From Spinacia oleracea (taxonomy: Eukaryota; Streptophyta; Magnoliopsida; Caryophyllales; Amaranthaceae), in contig NC_079487.1 in assembly GCF_020520425.1 (NCBI RefSeq), positions 134,004,385-134,068,384 of the forward strand: 64,000 bases of DNA. The letters run 5' to 3'. Of this stretch, positions 49,389-60,915 are shown piece by piece. Position 1 is the stretch's first letter; the number at the start of each line of letters is the position of its first letter. The notes under the pieces were generated by a model, which was not told where the DNA came from, did no database searches, and was given only the letters and a program-made list of their open reading frames with translations. The position numbers and the translations under genes were made by a program.

Positions 49389-51175
49389 TAATTTTTCTTT
49401 TTTCCCTTTTAATTTTGTGTTAACTTACTTTAGATGTGATTCAAATCAATAAATGATATGTTTACTTTGTCTTTTAACTAACATTACCCCTCAAAAAAAA
49501 ACTAAAATTATTAATCATAGACATGAATTCAAATGCATGATAATTGTTGAAATTCTCTTAGAAATCAAAAATGAAGGAATGAAACAAGTTTTGCTGGTTG
49601 AGAAGGTTGAAAAGAAGGCGATTTCTTAAGACTAAGGGATAAAAGAGTTGCATCAGCTCATTTGCAAACAAATACTTAGAATAATAATAACAAACCACCA
49701 AACAGTCCTTTTTTAATGTTAAATGAGACATGTGAACATTTTATTTTATTTTATTTATTTATTATAATTAATTATAATTATTATTATTAATTATAAAATT
49801 GCATGCAAAAATGGTGGCAGTGACAGAAGCAGCAAAAAAAGAAAATTACTAAAAATGGGGGATGCCTATGAAACATGAAACCATATTTGACATATCAGCT
49901 ATACTTCTTCCTTGTCTTTTAGGTTTTCCTTTTTTGTCTAAAATTACCCCCCTAATTTATTTTTACTTTTTTACTGCTGCGGTTTCTGCATCATAATTCA
50001 TATGGGTGGACTTTTATAAGTGATTTCTGATTTGTACACCTAATTTATGTTTGGTGATTTTGGTTCATGTTTTTAATTAAGTCAAATTCCAAGAATTACC
50101 AAATATATCACTCCTTGAATTTTGTGTGCATGTTTTGATCAAATTTTTATTTATTCATTTGCCAATGGAGCAATATGTCTACTTTGGTAAACTAGAGAGA
50201 AAAACTTTAGAAACGCTAGACACTACGGCCCTATTTGGCAATTAACGGTTATTCGGTATGCTTAGCCAGTGGTTTTTATTAAGTGATTTGACTATATACG
50301 GAGTGCGGATCAAAAATATGAATGTATTATAAGGTACATTGATAATACTTGGTCATATTTAGTATTTGTGTAAAAGTGTTTAGTAAATACGGATCACGGG
50401 ATCAGTTGTTATGCAATAGGAGACGTGTATAAGATTTACATTATGTAAAATGGATGGTAATGAACTAATGATATTATTATTACCCAAAAGCTCTTATTTA
50501 TTAGCTTTTTCAAAAATGGATGGTAATGAACAAACATAGCTAGCTTTCGTAACAAAAAGCTCTTATTTTTAGCTTTTTCAAAATTTAGCTTACTGGACTC
50601 AGAACAGCAATTCCAAATGGTTTGAGGCAAAATAAAGAAAGGAATTAACTACGGAGTAATTCACTATTACTAATTTACTACTACATTTTAATAAGATTAT
50701 ACGAAGTGCGTAGTACATCACTAGTCACTTGGACCACCTTAACTAATGACGGACTTAACTTGCTTATCATAATTCATACGGAGTAACAAACTTATTAATT
50801 TAGGGTGTATTTTTCTGCCGAACGAAATTTAAATTTTATTCGAATTTATTGGGAATGATAAAACTTGATTGACTTGGTTGAAAACTTGAAACTTATTAGA
50901 CTGCTTATATCAGATTTCAAGAGAGTAAACTTGAGAGTAACTTATGGACCCGATCAAAGTTATTGAGCTAATTATAACTTATGTGAATTATTAAACCTGA
51001 AATTTATTAGTTTTTAAGGTGAGAAAACGCCCTTATAAAAATTGTTACTCATTCTTGTTAAGATCAGATAATTCAGATTACACCAAACAATAAAAACAAA
51101 ATCCTATCATAGAAACCCACAGACCACACTAGCCAAAAATAATCAGTCCATAAACTAAAAAATCAAGCCAGACTA
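49389..51175. other. Gene-free AT-rich DNA
   Basis: A direct repeat AAAATGGATGGTAATGAAC followed by AAAAGCTCTTATTT is present twice at about 50446-50500 and 50513-50580. TACGGAGTA words lie at 50650 and 50777. No gene is recognised. Confidence 0.5.
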
Positions 51176-51442
51176 CACTACAAGAAATTGTACTATTAAC
51201 GACGGGAAATCCCGTCGCGAAAGGCCAATAATCATTCATTAATGACGGGATTTCCTGTCGCGAACCCGTCATAAAAGGGGGCCGTCGTTAATAGAAATCC
51301 CGTCGTAAATCCGTCGTAAAAGACATTTGCGACGGTTATTCCCGTCATTGTTTGGTTGTTAGCCCGTCGCAAAAGGCTTTTGCGACGAGATTTTTGACTC
51401 GTCGTAATTAGGTTGTCGTTAAAGATACAAATTCTTGTAGTG
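51176..51442 (+). mobile_element. CACTA-type MITE
   Basis: This 267-bp copy runs from CACTACAAGAAATTG to CAAATTCTTGTAGTG with a perfect CTA target duplication (51173-51175, 51443-51445). The interior holds GACGGG/CCCGTC inverted words like the copies at 6657 and 16104. Confidence 0.87.
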
Positions 51443-51487
51443 CTAGGTGAATATATTGATTTAGCTTCTTTTTTTTAATGTTTTTAA

Positions 51488-51699
51488 GGCTGCGTTCTAT
51501 TCACCTGTTTTTCACTTATTTTTCCCGAACTTATCTGAACTTATTAAAACTTATCAAAACTTATTTTAGTTATAAATTGGACTTGGTCAACCCTTATTTT
51601 TCCTGAACTTATCTTATCTGAACTTATCTGAATTTAACTGAATTTATCTGAACTTATTTTTTCTGAAATAAGTGAAAATAAGGTGAATAGAACATGACC
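51488..51699. mobile_element. TIR MITE (GGCTGCGTTCTATTCACC type)
   Basis: GGCTGCGTTCTATTCACC and GGTGAATAGAACATGACC are inverted ends; the interior is CTTATCTGAACTTAT repeats. Flanks are TTAA on both sides. Related in layout to the 42755 and 60916 elements. Confidence 0.65.
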
Positions 51700-52934
51700 T
51701 TAATTCAATATATTTACACTTCATGTGTAGTGAGTTTGTTTCGTATATAGTTTCTATCCTCATATAGAGTTAGTCGACAAGAGTGTCTTACATGGTGAAA
51801 ATCGTTCCACGATCTCCAAAGTTGTTCTTGAGTACTCTTTATTATGCACAATTAGGTTCATATTTAGAAAAAACAACTGTAATGCCTTATCTCAAAGAGA
51901 TTTTCTTTTGGCAATATATAAAAATAACGTACTTTTAAACTTTGAATACAGAGTACAACATTTTGAGATTCTTTACAGATAGATAACATTCAATCTCAAA
52001 TCTTGAATTCCGCTATAAGAATTTAATTTCTTGTCATATAATCCCTTAACCTCAAGTTTTATATGTGACCATACTTATAAATAAGCGAAACGTGTTGGTT
52101 AGCGGAATCTAAAAGTAACAACAACATAGAAAACAAAGTAACGCTGGTCAGTCTATAAAAGCAACCTCTAACATGAAACTGCAACAAAATAAAAAAGTAA
52201 CGGCAAACCATTAAGTGATATCGTTTCAATTTTTTTTTAAAGGTATTTAATTATAATAAAAATTAAACGTAGTGTTAAATTATAGAAACTGATATTTTAA
52301 AAGTTATTCAACGAGAAAATACCCCTTTTTTTTTATTTTTTTTTACAAGAAAACACCCGAAATCCAAGTACAATAAATAAACACAAAAATGCAAGTGAGG
52401 ATTAAAGAAAATGCAATGCAAAATGTGAAAGTAACAAAAAAAAAACCCTAGAAGAAGAAAAAGGATGTATGATGGAGAAGCGGTGGAGAGAGACAAGAGG
52501 AGGCAGTGGAGCTAGAAATATGGATAAGTAAGCCATTTGGACATCACTCAAAGGCCAAACTAGGTTGGCTACTTTTTCTCTCTCTGTATCACTATCACCC
52601 TACTTCACCCCTACTCTTTTCCTGTCTTTTCGAATGTTTCTACTTCTTTTTATTTAATTTTATTGTATGATAAATAAATTATATCCCCAATAAAATCATT
52701 GGAAACTACTTTAATTTAATTTAATTTAATTTATTTATATTCTAAAAAAAATCAAATCCTTTTTACTATTCACCTTGATCTTGTTTGCGGTTTTTATGCT
52801 TTTGGATGGATTGTGTGATCCTTCCATGAGATTTTCACTCAAGTGTACTTTTCAAATTTTAAGTCATTCTTAATAAGTTACAACCCTAATTGGCCATTGC
52901 GATTTTCGAGTTTGCAACGTTGATCATAGTTTAC
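51700..52934. other. Gene-free AT-rich DNA
   Basis: About 52090-52210 on the minus strand resembles one unit of the 12144-12600 array (TTGCAGTTTCATGTTAGAGG). No gene is seen. Confidence 0.5.
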
Positions 52935-53065
52935 AGGTTGTGGATGTTAACTAACTTAGTTGATAAGTCTTGAGAGGTGGTACCTAATACCTGAGATCGA
53001 ATCACGTCTACATTATTTGTTGCATTGTCTTTTGTGGCTCTCTCAACACTGGAAGAAAAACATAT
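52935..53065 (+). mobile_element. tRNA-derived SINE (probable)
   Basis: ACTTAGTTGATAAGTCTTGAG is followed by a B-box-like GAGATCGAATC (52993-53003), then TTGTGGCTCTCTCAAC and an A-rich tail. Borders are approximate. Confidence 0.45.
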
Positions 53066-54330
53066 AAAAATAAAAGTTTACATGTTTATGTACCACAGAC
53101 TCGGTAAAGAAGCGTTGTTAAGGTAGTAAGACCACCCATCTACAATAAAGGAGACGCGTTTTAAACCAATTACGGAGTATTACAAATAATATTTTAAATA
53201 AATTAAATTACGAAGTAGAGATTATATTTTAATTTGTCAAAAGTGATCAACATATATTGTCTTATATTACGAGTACCTACTCTCTCTCCCATCCTAGATC
53301 ATGCCAACATGCACATATCTTTTTATCTTTATTTGGGTGAATTGAATTGAATGAAGTCTAAATAAGTAGGTTTATTGTACTTCCTTGTGGAGTATTATCC
53401 TTTACTAGTATTCCTTAGATACTTTTATCATTTTGCATGTCCAATTTCATGACTTGAACAAACTATCAAATTCCAAAATCAACATCTTTTATTAATATTG
53501 ATCATTCCAATTTTACTTTGCAGAGTATGTTATACATTAGACAAATACAAATAATATATAACATTAAGAAAAAAATCGCACATCATGCGTACTAAAACCA
53601 AACTACTCCATAGTTAAATTGAAATAATATCAAGATTGTATGAGCTTAAATAAAATTGTTTTACACGTGAAAATGAGAACTTCTAGTTCATTTTTTCAAC
53701 CCACTCATCAAATTCAAAGATAGATTTAATTTAAAAAAAATCCAAATAATGAGCGTTATTATTATTATTTCAATTCCCTAGCTATTTTCCACTCTCCCTC
53801 ACTTGCTAGCTTGGGGTCAGCCCTACTTCATATTCAATGTACTTTTTAATAAAAACATTCAATATACTTGCACTAAATTACTTCCATAAATATCCATCTT
53901 CCATTTTTGACTTTCTATTTTATCAAATTTACAGCTATTTACACTTCAATTGCCAAAAAGAAAATAATAATAATAATAATTGCACACACCCCAGGGATTT
54001 AGGATTATTGTATCAACTTCAAAACACTTCAATATTAATATTTGTATGGAGTACTTATTCTTTTGCTCATTTTTAATTCAAATAATAAGAAAAATTTAGT
54101 TATTTGGGACATGTTAGATTCGTATCGACATATATTTTCTAAATATTAATTTTTTGTAATTTTTACTTACACACGATTTGATATATTAAGAATAAAAGTA
54201 ATGGTTAGAGTAGTAAAAGTCAACCATGGTTAAAAAATAGCTTTAATTGTATTTTACAATGCGTTTATCTCATGCATGAGACCTCAATTCGAATCCGGTC
54301 CAATTTAATTAAGCAAAGGCGAACTTACCA
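53066..54330. other. Gene-free AT-rich DNA
   Basis: A possible SINE fragment with a B-box-like AATTCGAATCC lies at about 54230-54310. An (AAT)n run is at about 53961-53980. No coding gene. Confidence 0.45.
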
Positions 54331-54348
54331 AACTCCGCTGAATTGGAT

Positions 54349-54452
54349 TTTTTTGGGTGCAAATGAGCCATAATGGCAGGGATGAAAATCGATCCCAGGA
54401 TCACCTGGAACCGAAAGGGAAGCTCTAACCAACTGAGCTATCCTCCACTCTC
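54349..54452 (-). mobile_element. tRNA-derived SINE with target duplication
   Basis: On the minus strand GGATAGCTCAGTTGGTTAGA is a near-perfect tRNA A-box region, followed by GGTTCCAGGTGATCC and the tail TATGGCTCATTTGCACCC plus A-run. Related direct repeats flank it (AACTCCGCTGAATTGGAT at 54331-54348, AACTCCGTTGGAT at 54453-54465), as expected after LINE-driven insertion. The same family is at 9318-9425. Confidence 0.75.
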
Positions 54453-54465
54453 AACTCCGTTGGAT

Positions 54466-54950
54466 TGGTGATTAAACGAGAACAAATCAATTTGAAACAA
54501 TTTACTACAACTAATACGGAGTATCAAATATAAATCATTAAAATTTAAACAAAATAAATACGAGTACTAACTAATTTAACAGTGATATATTTATTTGAAA
54601 AAATAAAATTAGAAACCTTTAAAACTTACAATTAAATTAATTGCTTTTCCTAGGAACAAATCATAACTATAAACTACCCTAATTTAACACAATTACAAGG
54701 CACTAATACAACAAGACAAGACTAAAAAACACCACTAATTAACATCAACAAAGAGAAATTATTTTAAAAAAAATGTAAATAAAATAAAATTAGAGGTGGC
54801 ATGCATGCGGATGTAGGAGGGCGGCGGTGTGCTGCATTACATGCAATTATCTCTCTCTATCGAGTCAACTCACAAAGATATGAAGAAATCAAATTAAGAG
54901 TGAGATTTTGAGATTAGACAGCCTACACCTAAAAACCAGGGGTTGGAGTT
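54466..54950. other. 3' flank of the TERMINAL EAR1-like gene
   Basis: AT-rich DNA; the gene's 3' UTR must lie here on the minus strand. A TACGGAGTA word lies at 54515. Confidence 0.5.
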
Positions 54951-57900
54951 TTAATCACCTGTGCTACACCCCATGCTACTGTTATTACTACAACCGTCAT
55001 CATCATCAGCTATGATAAGACATCCGCCGCCGTTGGATGACGAGCTTCTGCTACTGTTTGTACTGCTTTCATTATCATCATCATTACTCTCTATGAGAGT
55101 AGATGAGGTTAGGTTGATATGATGGTGATGATCATACAATTCATCATTGTGTGGTAGTGTTGTTGTGGAAGTTGATGTGGTGGTTGGGGAGGTGGCGGTG
55201 GTGGTGGTGGTGGTGGTGGAGAAGACGATGGGGAGCGGGGCTGTTGAGGTTTGTCCGTCTCGGGGCGGGGAGAAAACCACGGGAAGATACTCGTCGTTCT
55301 CGCACGCGAATTTTGAGTTCTTGAAATGCTCCTTCAATGCTTCCAAACCCTTTTTTTTTATTTTTTCACATTTTCAAAAAAAATTGTTAGTGTAATTCAA
55401 AAATTAATTAATTAATTATAATTAAATTAATTTAATTACGAGAAGTACTATATTTCACTGTCTTCAAAAAGACAGTGGAAAAAGATGTTTTTCTGCTGGC
55501 TTTTATTTTTCTCTTTTTAGTTTTTGTTTTTTCCTTTTTTATTTATGTGGAAAATTTTCACGAAACACTAGGGAAGTTGAGGTGTTGGAAAGAGTAGTAA
55601 ATTGTGAATACCAAAGAGAAATTAAACCAATAAATAGTTTTAAATGAACAAACAAGTACAATAAAAGAATTCAAGCAAAATAATATCACTATTTGTACTT
55701 GCAAACAGCATTAAGCATGCAGCATTTAGCAACATTTGCTACCTAATCTTTCATATCCCATTCCCCTATTAAGCAAAAAATTAGCTAGCAATATGATACT
55801 CCCTTCGTTTCAAAACAAGGCACTCGTATTTTCGAGGACACTTAATCTCTATTATAGAGGTGAAGAGGTGAGGTTGTTTTAGTAAATCCGCTTTTGGTGT
55901 CCCTATTAGATTACTAAAATACCCCCAACACTTATAGAATAGAAAATACGAAGTATAATAACAACTTACCCATTAGGAAAACACCAAAGAAGCATTTTAA
56001 TCAATTTGGCCCCAAAAATAATTCTTACAATTTTAATTAATCTGTTTATATGTGTTCGTATCTATCTAACTTATATGTTTCTTATATTCGCATATATCGC
56101 ATTTATATTATATTTTTCACATGTTATTTCAGGTTGAAATGTAATAACACAAATATATTTCTTATATTCGCACGTATTGCGTGCATATAAGACTAGTTTC
56201 TCTTATAAGACAACATTCTTGTTGGTTAGAGAAATTATAGCCAATGTACAAGACTTTATTGGGCCTGATTATAACTTATTTGAACTTATTAAACCTAAAT
56301 TCTACAATTTTTAAGGTGTTCGTGTTTTCGAGTACCATGAATTTCTCTTACGATACAAAATTGTTATTGCTATAGATTATATGCTCGAATATCTCTCCCC
56401 CATTTGTAACTTGCATCATCTTTTGTGCCTCATTCGCACCCAAATTAAAACAGAAATGGTTTGATTTGAATTGAAAAGAAATTAACCATAAAATATACTC
56501 GTATATAAATAAATAAAAATTAAAAGCTAAGTTATTTTTTTTTTCTGCACCAATGGGGTAGTAGTCAAATATTGCAATTATGCAGCAATACGTGAGCCAA
56601 GATTTGTTTGAACCCACAAAAAAGCAAAAAGGAAGAGAGAATATAGGGAGAAATGATTTTGATACACTTTAGATTGATTTTAGCACACAACATAAAATTG
56701 TACTCTCATAACGTGTTAGACAAAGGACTATCGAAAATTCAATTTTTTTTGGTGCGCCAAAATTATTTCCCTTACCTTTCATTCCGAATGTAGTTTCGAG
56801 TTAAGAAATTAGTACCTGAACTCTGGCATAAGTGACCTCACAAATCTTGCGAGAATTGAAAACTTCCCAATGTTGATGATGAAATGCTTTGTATAACCTC
56901 AATGTTGCTTCTGGGGAAGTCATGTTCACAAACCCATATCCCACATTGCATTTGTTGCTGCAATTTTTTCTATTTTATTTAAAATTTTGTATAAATAACA
57001 ATTAAATAAAATAAAATCAAATAAATAAAAACTGACAAAAGTTAATTAAATAAAATGGTGGGAAATAGCAGAAGAAATACTTGAAATCGATTGGGAGGTA
57101 GACGAAATCATAGGAAGACAATGGCTGATTATTATCTCCAGAAACTGCAATCTGTTCATTGCAGTGTATACAGTGATTGTCTAACATATTCAACACCAGC
57201 TTCTGACTGCCACCAAAATCAAATTTATTTATTTTAAAAAATGTTAATAATTATTGAATTTCATTAAAATTTGATTTAATTATACCTATATTTGTTGGGT
57301 ATGTTCTTGATCATGATTGTGGTCCTAGTATCTTTACACCCACTTTCCTCAACGATTGCATCCTCCTTTATCAAAAACCTCGGATCAAAGTTCTTTGATC
57401 TCCCTTTCCACGGCTTCGTCTTCACAACCGCCGTGGACGGTGGTTGTTGTTGTGGCTTGGCTCTTGAGCTTGAACTCGAACCCGAACTCGAACAATTCTC
57501 ATTTCCATTCACATTATTGTTACTACCACCACCTTTTCTACTGCTACTACTACAACCATTATTTCCTCCTTTTTCAGTTGTTTGCAATGCTAACCCGCTC
57601 ATCGCCGTCTCGAGTGAGTCCTCACTACTCATCGGAGAGCTCCTACGCCGTCGGACATTCTGCTTAGGGGATATTCTCCGGTTGCGGAGAGGGAAAAGAG
57701 GTGGAGGAGGCGGTGGCTGTTGCGGTTGCGGTTGCGGTTGCGGTTGAGGAGGTTGAATTGGTTTCGCAATTTGATGATTAGGGTGGTGGTAATTAAGATT
57801 ATTAATGGTGTTAAATTGATGATGATGATGGTGGTGGTTATTGAATTTCTTGTTTGAATGTCCACCTGGTCTACTGAATTCAATCATGACACTACGACCG

Positions 57901-58954
57901 TTGATTTCCTTTCCATTCATCTGAGCCAACGCTCTAGATGCATCTCGAACGTCGTAGAACTCCACGAATCTCTGCTGCCTCTTCATTGGCGTCTCTCTTA
58001 ATTCCTTCACTGCCCCTACATTCATTCAAACATAAAAAATAAAAATAAATCCAAATTATAATTATGATTATGATTCATCCCTTGATATTTAACTTGTTCA
58101 TCTTCATGTCAAAATCACTGTAATTAATTAACGCTTGATTACGGATAATATAATTACCATTTTGAGCTCTTTATTTATGGCTAGGAAATATAATTTCCAT
58201 AAAAAAAAGGGGATGAAATTAAGGAAATACCAAAAGCTTGGAAGATGTCCTTGAGAGTGAGAGCAGAGACACTGGGGTTGAGATTGAAAATGACGAGAGT
58301 GCCCTGGTTTTGACCATCAGGGAAGGCGTTTGTAGCAGGGATGGTGAACTGGGCCCAGACAGCCCGGCCTGATATGAGTCCGGGTGAAGGAGGTGGTAGG
58401 GGCGGCGGTGGGCCATCGAAACCGAAAGTGGGACCACCGGTAAAAGTGTAGTTTGGCGCCAAAATAGAGTAATGGATGCGCAGACGATTCTGGTGTTGCA
58501 TGTGCTGCTCACGTACGGTATCGAGGGCTGCATGCGCAGCCCTCAGATCATAAAAATGGACGGTCACGATCCCTTCCGACACTCGCCCCATCTGAACGGC
58601 TCTCACGTCGCCGAATACCTCAAGCTCTCGTCGTACTATCGATTCACTGACGTCAGGTGGGACGGCGGTTAAGAGGATGGCTCTCGTCGGAGAAGACGCC
58701 GGCGGGGGGATTGACGGTGGGATAAACGCTGGAGACGGTGGTATAGTAGGAATCATGAAAGTCGGCGGCGGCGGTGGTGGTGGAAGGGGGGGATTTTGGT
58801 AGATTAGCTCAGGGAAGAACGGTGGATGTTGTGGCGGAGGAAGGGGAGAGATAAGAGAGAAGTGGTGGTGTTGGGGTATAAAAGTAGGACGGAACTCTTG
58901 CGCAAAGGGGTCTAGATGTTGGCCGGGGAAGCGTATAACGCCGTTTTCTGCCAT
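54951..58954 (-). CDS. TERMINAL EAR1-like Mei2-type RNA-binding protein
   Basis: Five exons read down the minus strand: 58954-58231, 58015-57286, 57206-57081, 56957-56816, 55349-54951. Phases close exactly, giving 706 aa. A Pro-rich N-terminus (35-88) precedes RRM1 (about 91-160) and RRM2 (about 218-292, [11 protein letters not shown] to [10 protein letters not shown], with RFVEFYD). A low-complexity His/Gln/Pro/Ser linker (295-450) follows. The C-terminal Mei2-type RRM (about 472-575) has [29 protein letters not shown] and [18 protein letters not shown], the signature of the TERMINAL EAR1 subfamily. The tail is Thr/Ser/Asp/Asn-rich. Maize TE1 and rice PLASTOCHRON2 control leaf initiation rate and shoot-apex patterning, and Arabidopsis TEL genes are expressed in the apex; a like role is inferred. 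It is slightly longer than those proteins because of linker repeats. Intron 4 (1,466 bp) ends in an unusual A-rich acceptor. Confidence 0.95.
56365..56455 (+). mobile_element. SINE 3' fragment in intron 4 of the TEL gene
   Basis: TTGTGCCTCATTCGCACCC resembles the SINE tail TTGTGGCTCATTTGCACC found at 9318-9425. The head is not recognisable. The frame 56348-56617 is not coding. Confidence 0.35.
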
Positions 58955-59345
58955 TTTTGGAGGTGATTGGGAGAGTTGTGTGGTTGGCGGAATTTATTAA
59001 GCAGGGGTTTAGGAAGGCGTTTACCGGCGAGGGTCGGACGGGGTTTAGGAAGCCATGTACGGTGAGAAGTAAGAAAGCGATTGGAAAGAGAGGAGAGAGA
59101 AAAATGGGGGTATTTTTTGGAATTGTTGTTTTTAGTGTTTTTACATCCCTTTTTGAAGTCCAAAACATTACCAAAAATGCAAAATCCTATCTAATCTTTC
59201 AAGTAACTTTTGTGTGAGGTTGATTTACTGAAATATCCCCCTTGGTGTAGAGTAATGGGTTAATAGCCGTACACGTGGCGTTTGGACGAATGTTGGTCCT
59301 TTTGTTTTCTTTGTTCAAAGGGTGATTCTGATGTTAAAGTGTTAA

Positions 59346-59703
59346 GAGCATCAATTGTAGCTTATTCTTAGCCCCCTCTTAAGGAGAGAGAATGTCTAAG
59401 AGCTAGCTCTTAAAAAAAATTAAGGTAACTCTTAGCTACCTCTTATTTAGAGGTTGATTGAGACATCCTCTAAATAAGAGGTAGCTCTTAGAAATAAGAG
59501 GGGGGTATGAGGTGTATTTTATGTATGCTTTTCACTTATATTTCTTAAAAAAACATGTGAAATTGTATGTAAGAGTTAGTGTATAAGAGGTGGCCTATTT
59601 CTTGGGTATTTGGTAGATAACTCTTAATAAGAGATGGTGATGATATGGAGGAGGAGAGAGATTAAGAGTGAGTAAATAAGAGTTAGCCTTATAATTGATG
59701 CTC
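59346..59703. mobile_element. Tourist-like (PIF/Harbinger) MITE
   Basis: GAGCATCAATTGTAGCTTATT and the right end ATAATTGATGCTC are inverted repeats with a perfect TAA target duplication (59343-59345, 59704-59706). The interior contains a long hairpin (CTCTTATTTAGAGG and CCTCTAAATAAGAG). 3-bp TAA/TTA duplications mark this superfamily. Confidence 0.8.
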
Positions 59704-59706
59704 TAA

Positions 59707-60297
59707 ACTTGCTCATTGTACAACTATTTTTTTACTTACACATTGACACCATTTGGATTGGGTATAAATGTATAATGTTAATAAAATTGTATCAAAATTG
59801 CTCATATGATAAACGCAAATAAAAGAGAGGTAAAATGTTAGATACAATGCTAAATGTAAAATATAAGTAAAGATAAAATAGGTATTTAGTGTGTGAACAC
59901 ACCAAGAAAGCATGTGAAAACATACAATTAAAGAAAATGTGTAACTAATATGCAATTTCCATTTAAGGAAATGGTGCGAGTAAAAAGATAGAGGGAGTAC
60001 TTAATAAGTTAATATGGAGTATATGGTTTTGTAACCGTTATCAGGTTAATACGTTATAATCAAGTCTAATTAATTTTAATAATGTCTCACAAGTTACTCT
60101 GCCACATTTACTCATATAGTCATATGACTCATATGTAATCAAGTCTAATAAGTTTCAATCATGTCCTACCAATAAAGTTAATTTTGTTGCCAATTTTTGT
60201 GTAGTACTTAGTTTGTGCTAATGAAGAGGAAAGAGTTGATCGAGAGGGGTAATATATTATCGAGGGGAAGACAGTGCTAAGGAAAGGAGTGCATATA
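59707..60297. other. Gene-free AT-rich DNA
   Basis: Nothing recognised. Confidence 0.5.
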
Positions 60298-60541
60298 CTG
60301 CATTTGTTCCTAAAATTTATCTACGCTTTAGAATATGTGTCCAAAATGTGAATATTTTGACCGTAAATTTTGACTATTGTATACATCAAAACATTATCGT
60401 ATAAGATTTTGTTAAGCGGAATTTCCAGAATATCAACTTTTTATAACTTTTTCACATACGAAATTTTATACTACTAGTAGTTAAATTTTGTATTGGAATT
60501 CGTGCAAATAATAAGCGTAAAATTGTAAGAAACTGAGGTAG
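60298..60541. mobile_element. Stowaway-like MITE (reverse orientation)
   Basis: Bounded by TA (60296-60297, 60542-60543), with ends CTGCATTTGTTCCTAAAATT and GAAACTGAGGTAG. The interior is the reverse complement of the 5111 element family (GTCCAAAATGTGAA, CATACGAAATT). Confidence 0.6.
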
Positions 60542-60689
60542 TAGTATATCAGAGGGAGGATAAATAAGTGGGTTAGGGCTTTGGGGGTATGTAAGTGAGG
60601 TTAGTTAGAAAGTTTACCATGTCGCTCTTCTCCTCCAATTCGACACATGTCATTCCATATCTTCTACACATATTCAAAATTCAAAATTA

Positions 60690-60800
60690 AATTAGAAACA
60701 CATTTATAGTTTTTACAAGATTCGAATCCATGACTACTTGATTCACATGCAAATGACTTATCCACTTGATAATGTCATGCTACATGTTACATTCTGCAAA
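60690..60800 (-). mobile_element. SINE-like sequence
   Basis: On the minus strand, AAGTGGATAAGTCATTTGC is followed by a perfect B-box-like GGATTCGAATC (60719-60729) and an A/T-rich tail. Borders are approximate. Confidence 0.4.
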
Positions 60801-60915
60801 TAAAACATTAAAAGTGGTGATAACATCAATAACTTAATAAGAGGAGGAATTCATTATATTTTTCGTTTTGTAAAAGATAGAGTTAAAGACCTAAAGTTAT
60901 TTAAGTAAGGACTCA

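Noticed and set aside
54360-54450. A functional tRNA gene
   Set aside because: The A-box region fits but the acceptor stem and anticodon arm do not fold; the tail and target duplication show a SINE.
57292-57747. 151-aa plus-strand frame and the 103-aa frame beside it
   Set aside because: They are antisense to exon 2 of the TERMINAL EAR1-like gene and exist because of its Pro/Gln/Ser-rich low-complexity linker.
58809-59217. Frames of 80-121 aa around the TEL start codon
   Set aside because: They overlap the first exon and 5' leader in other frames and have no domain.
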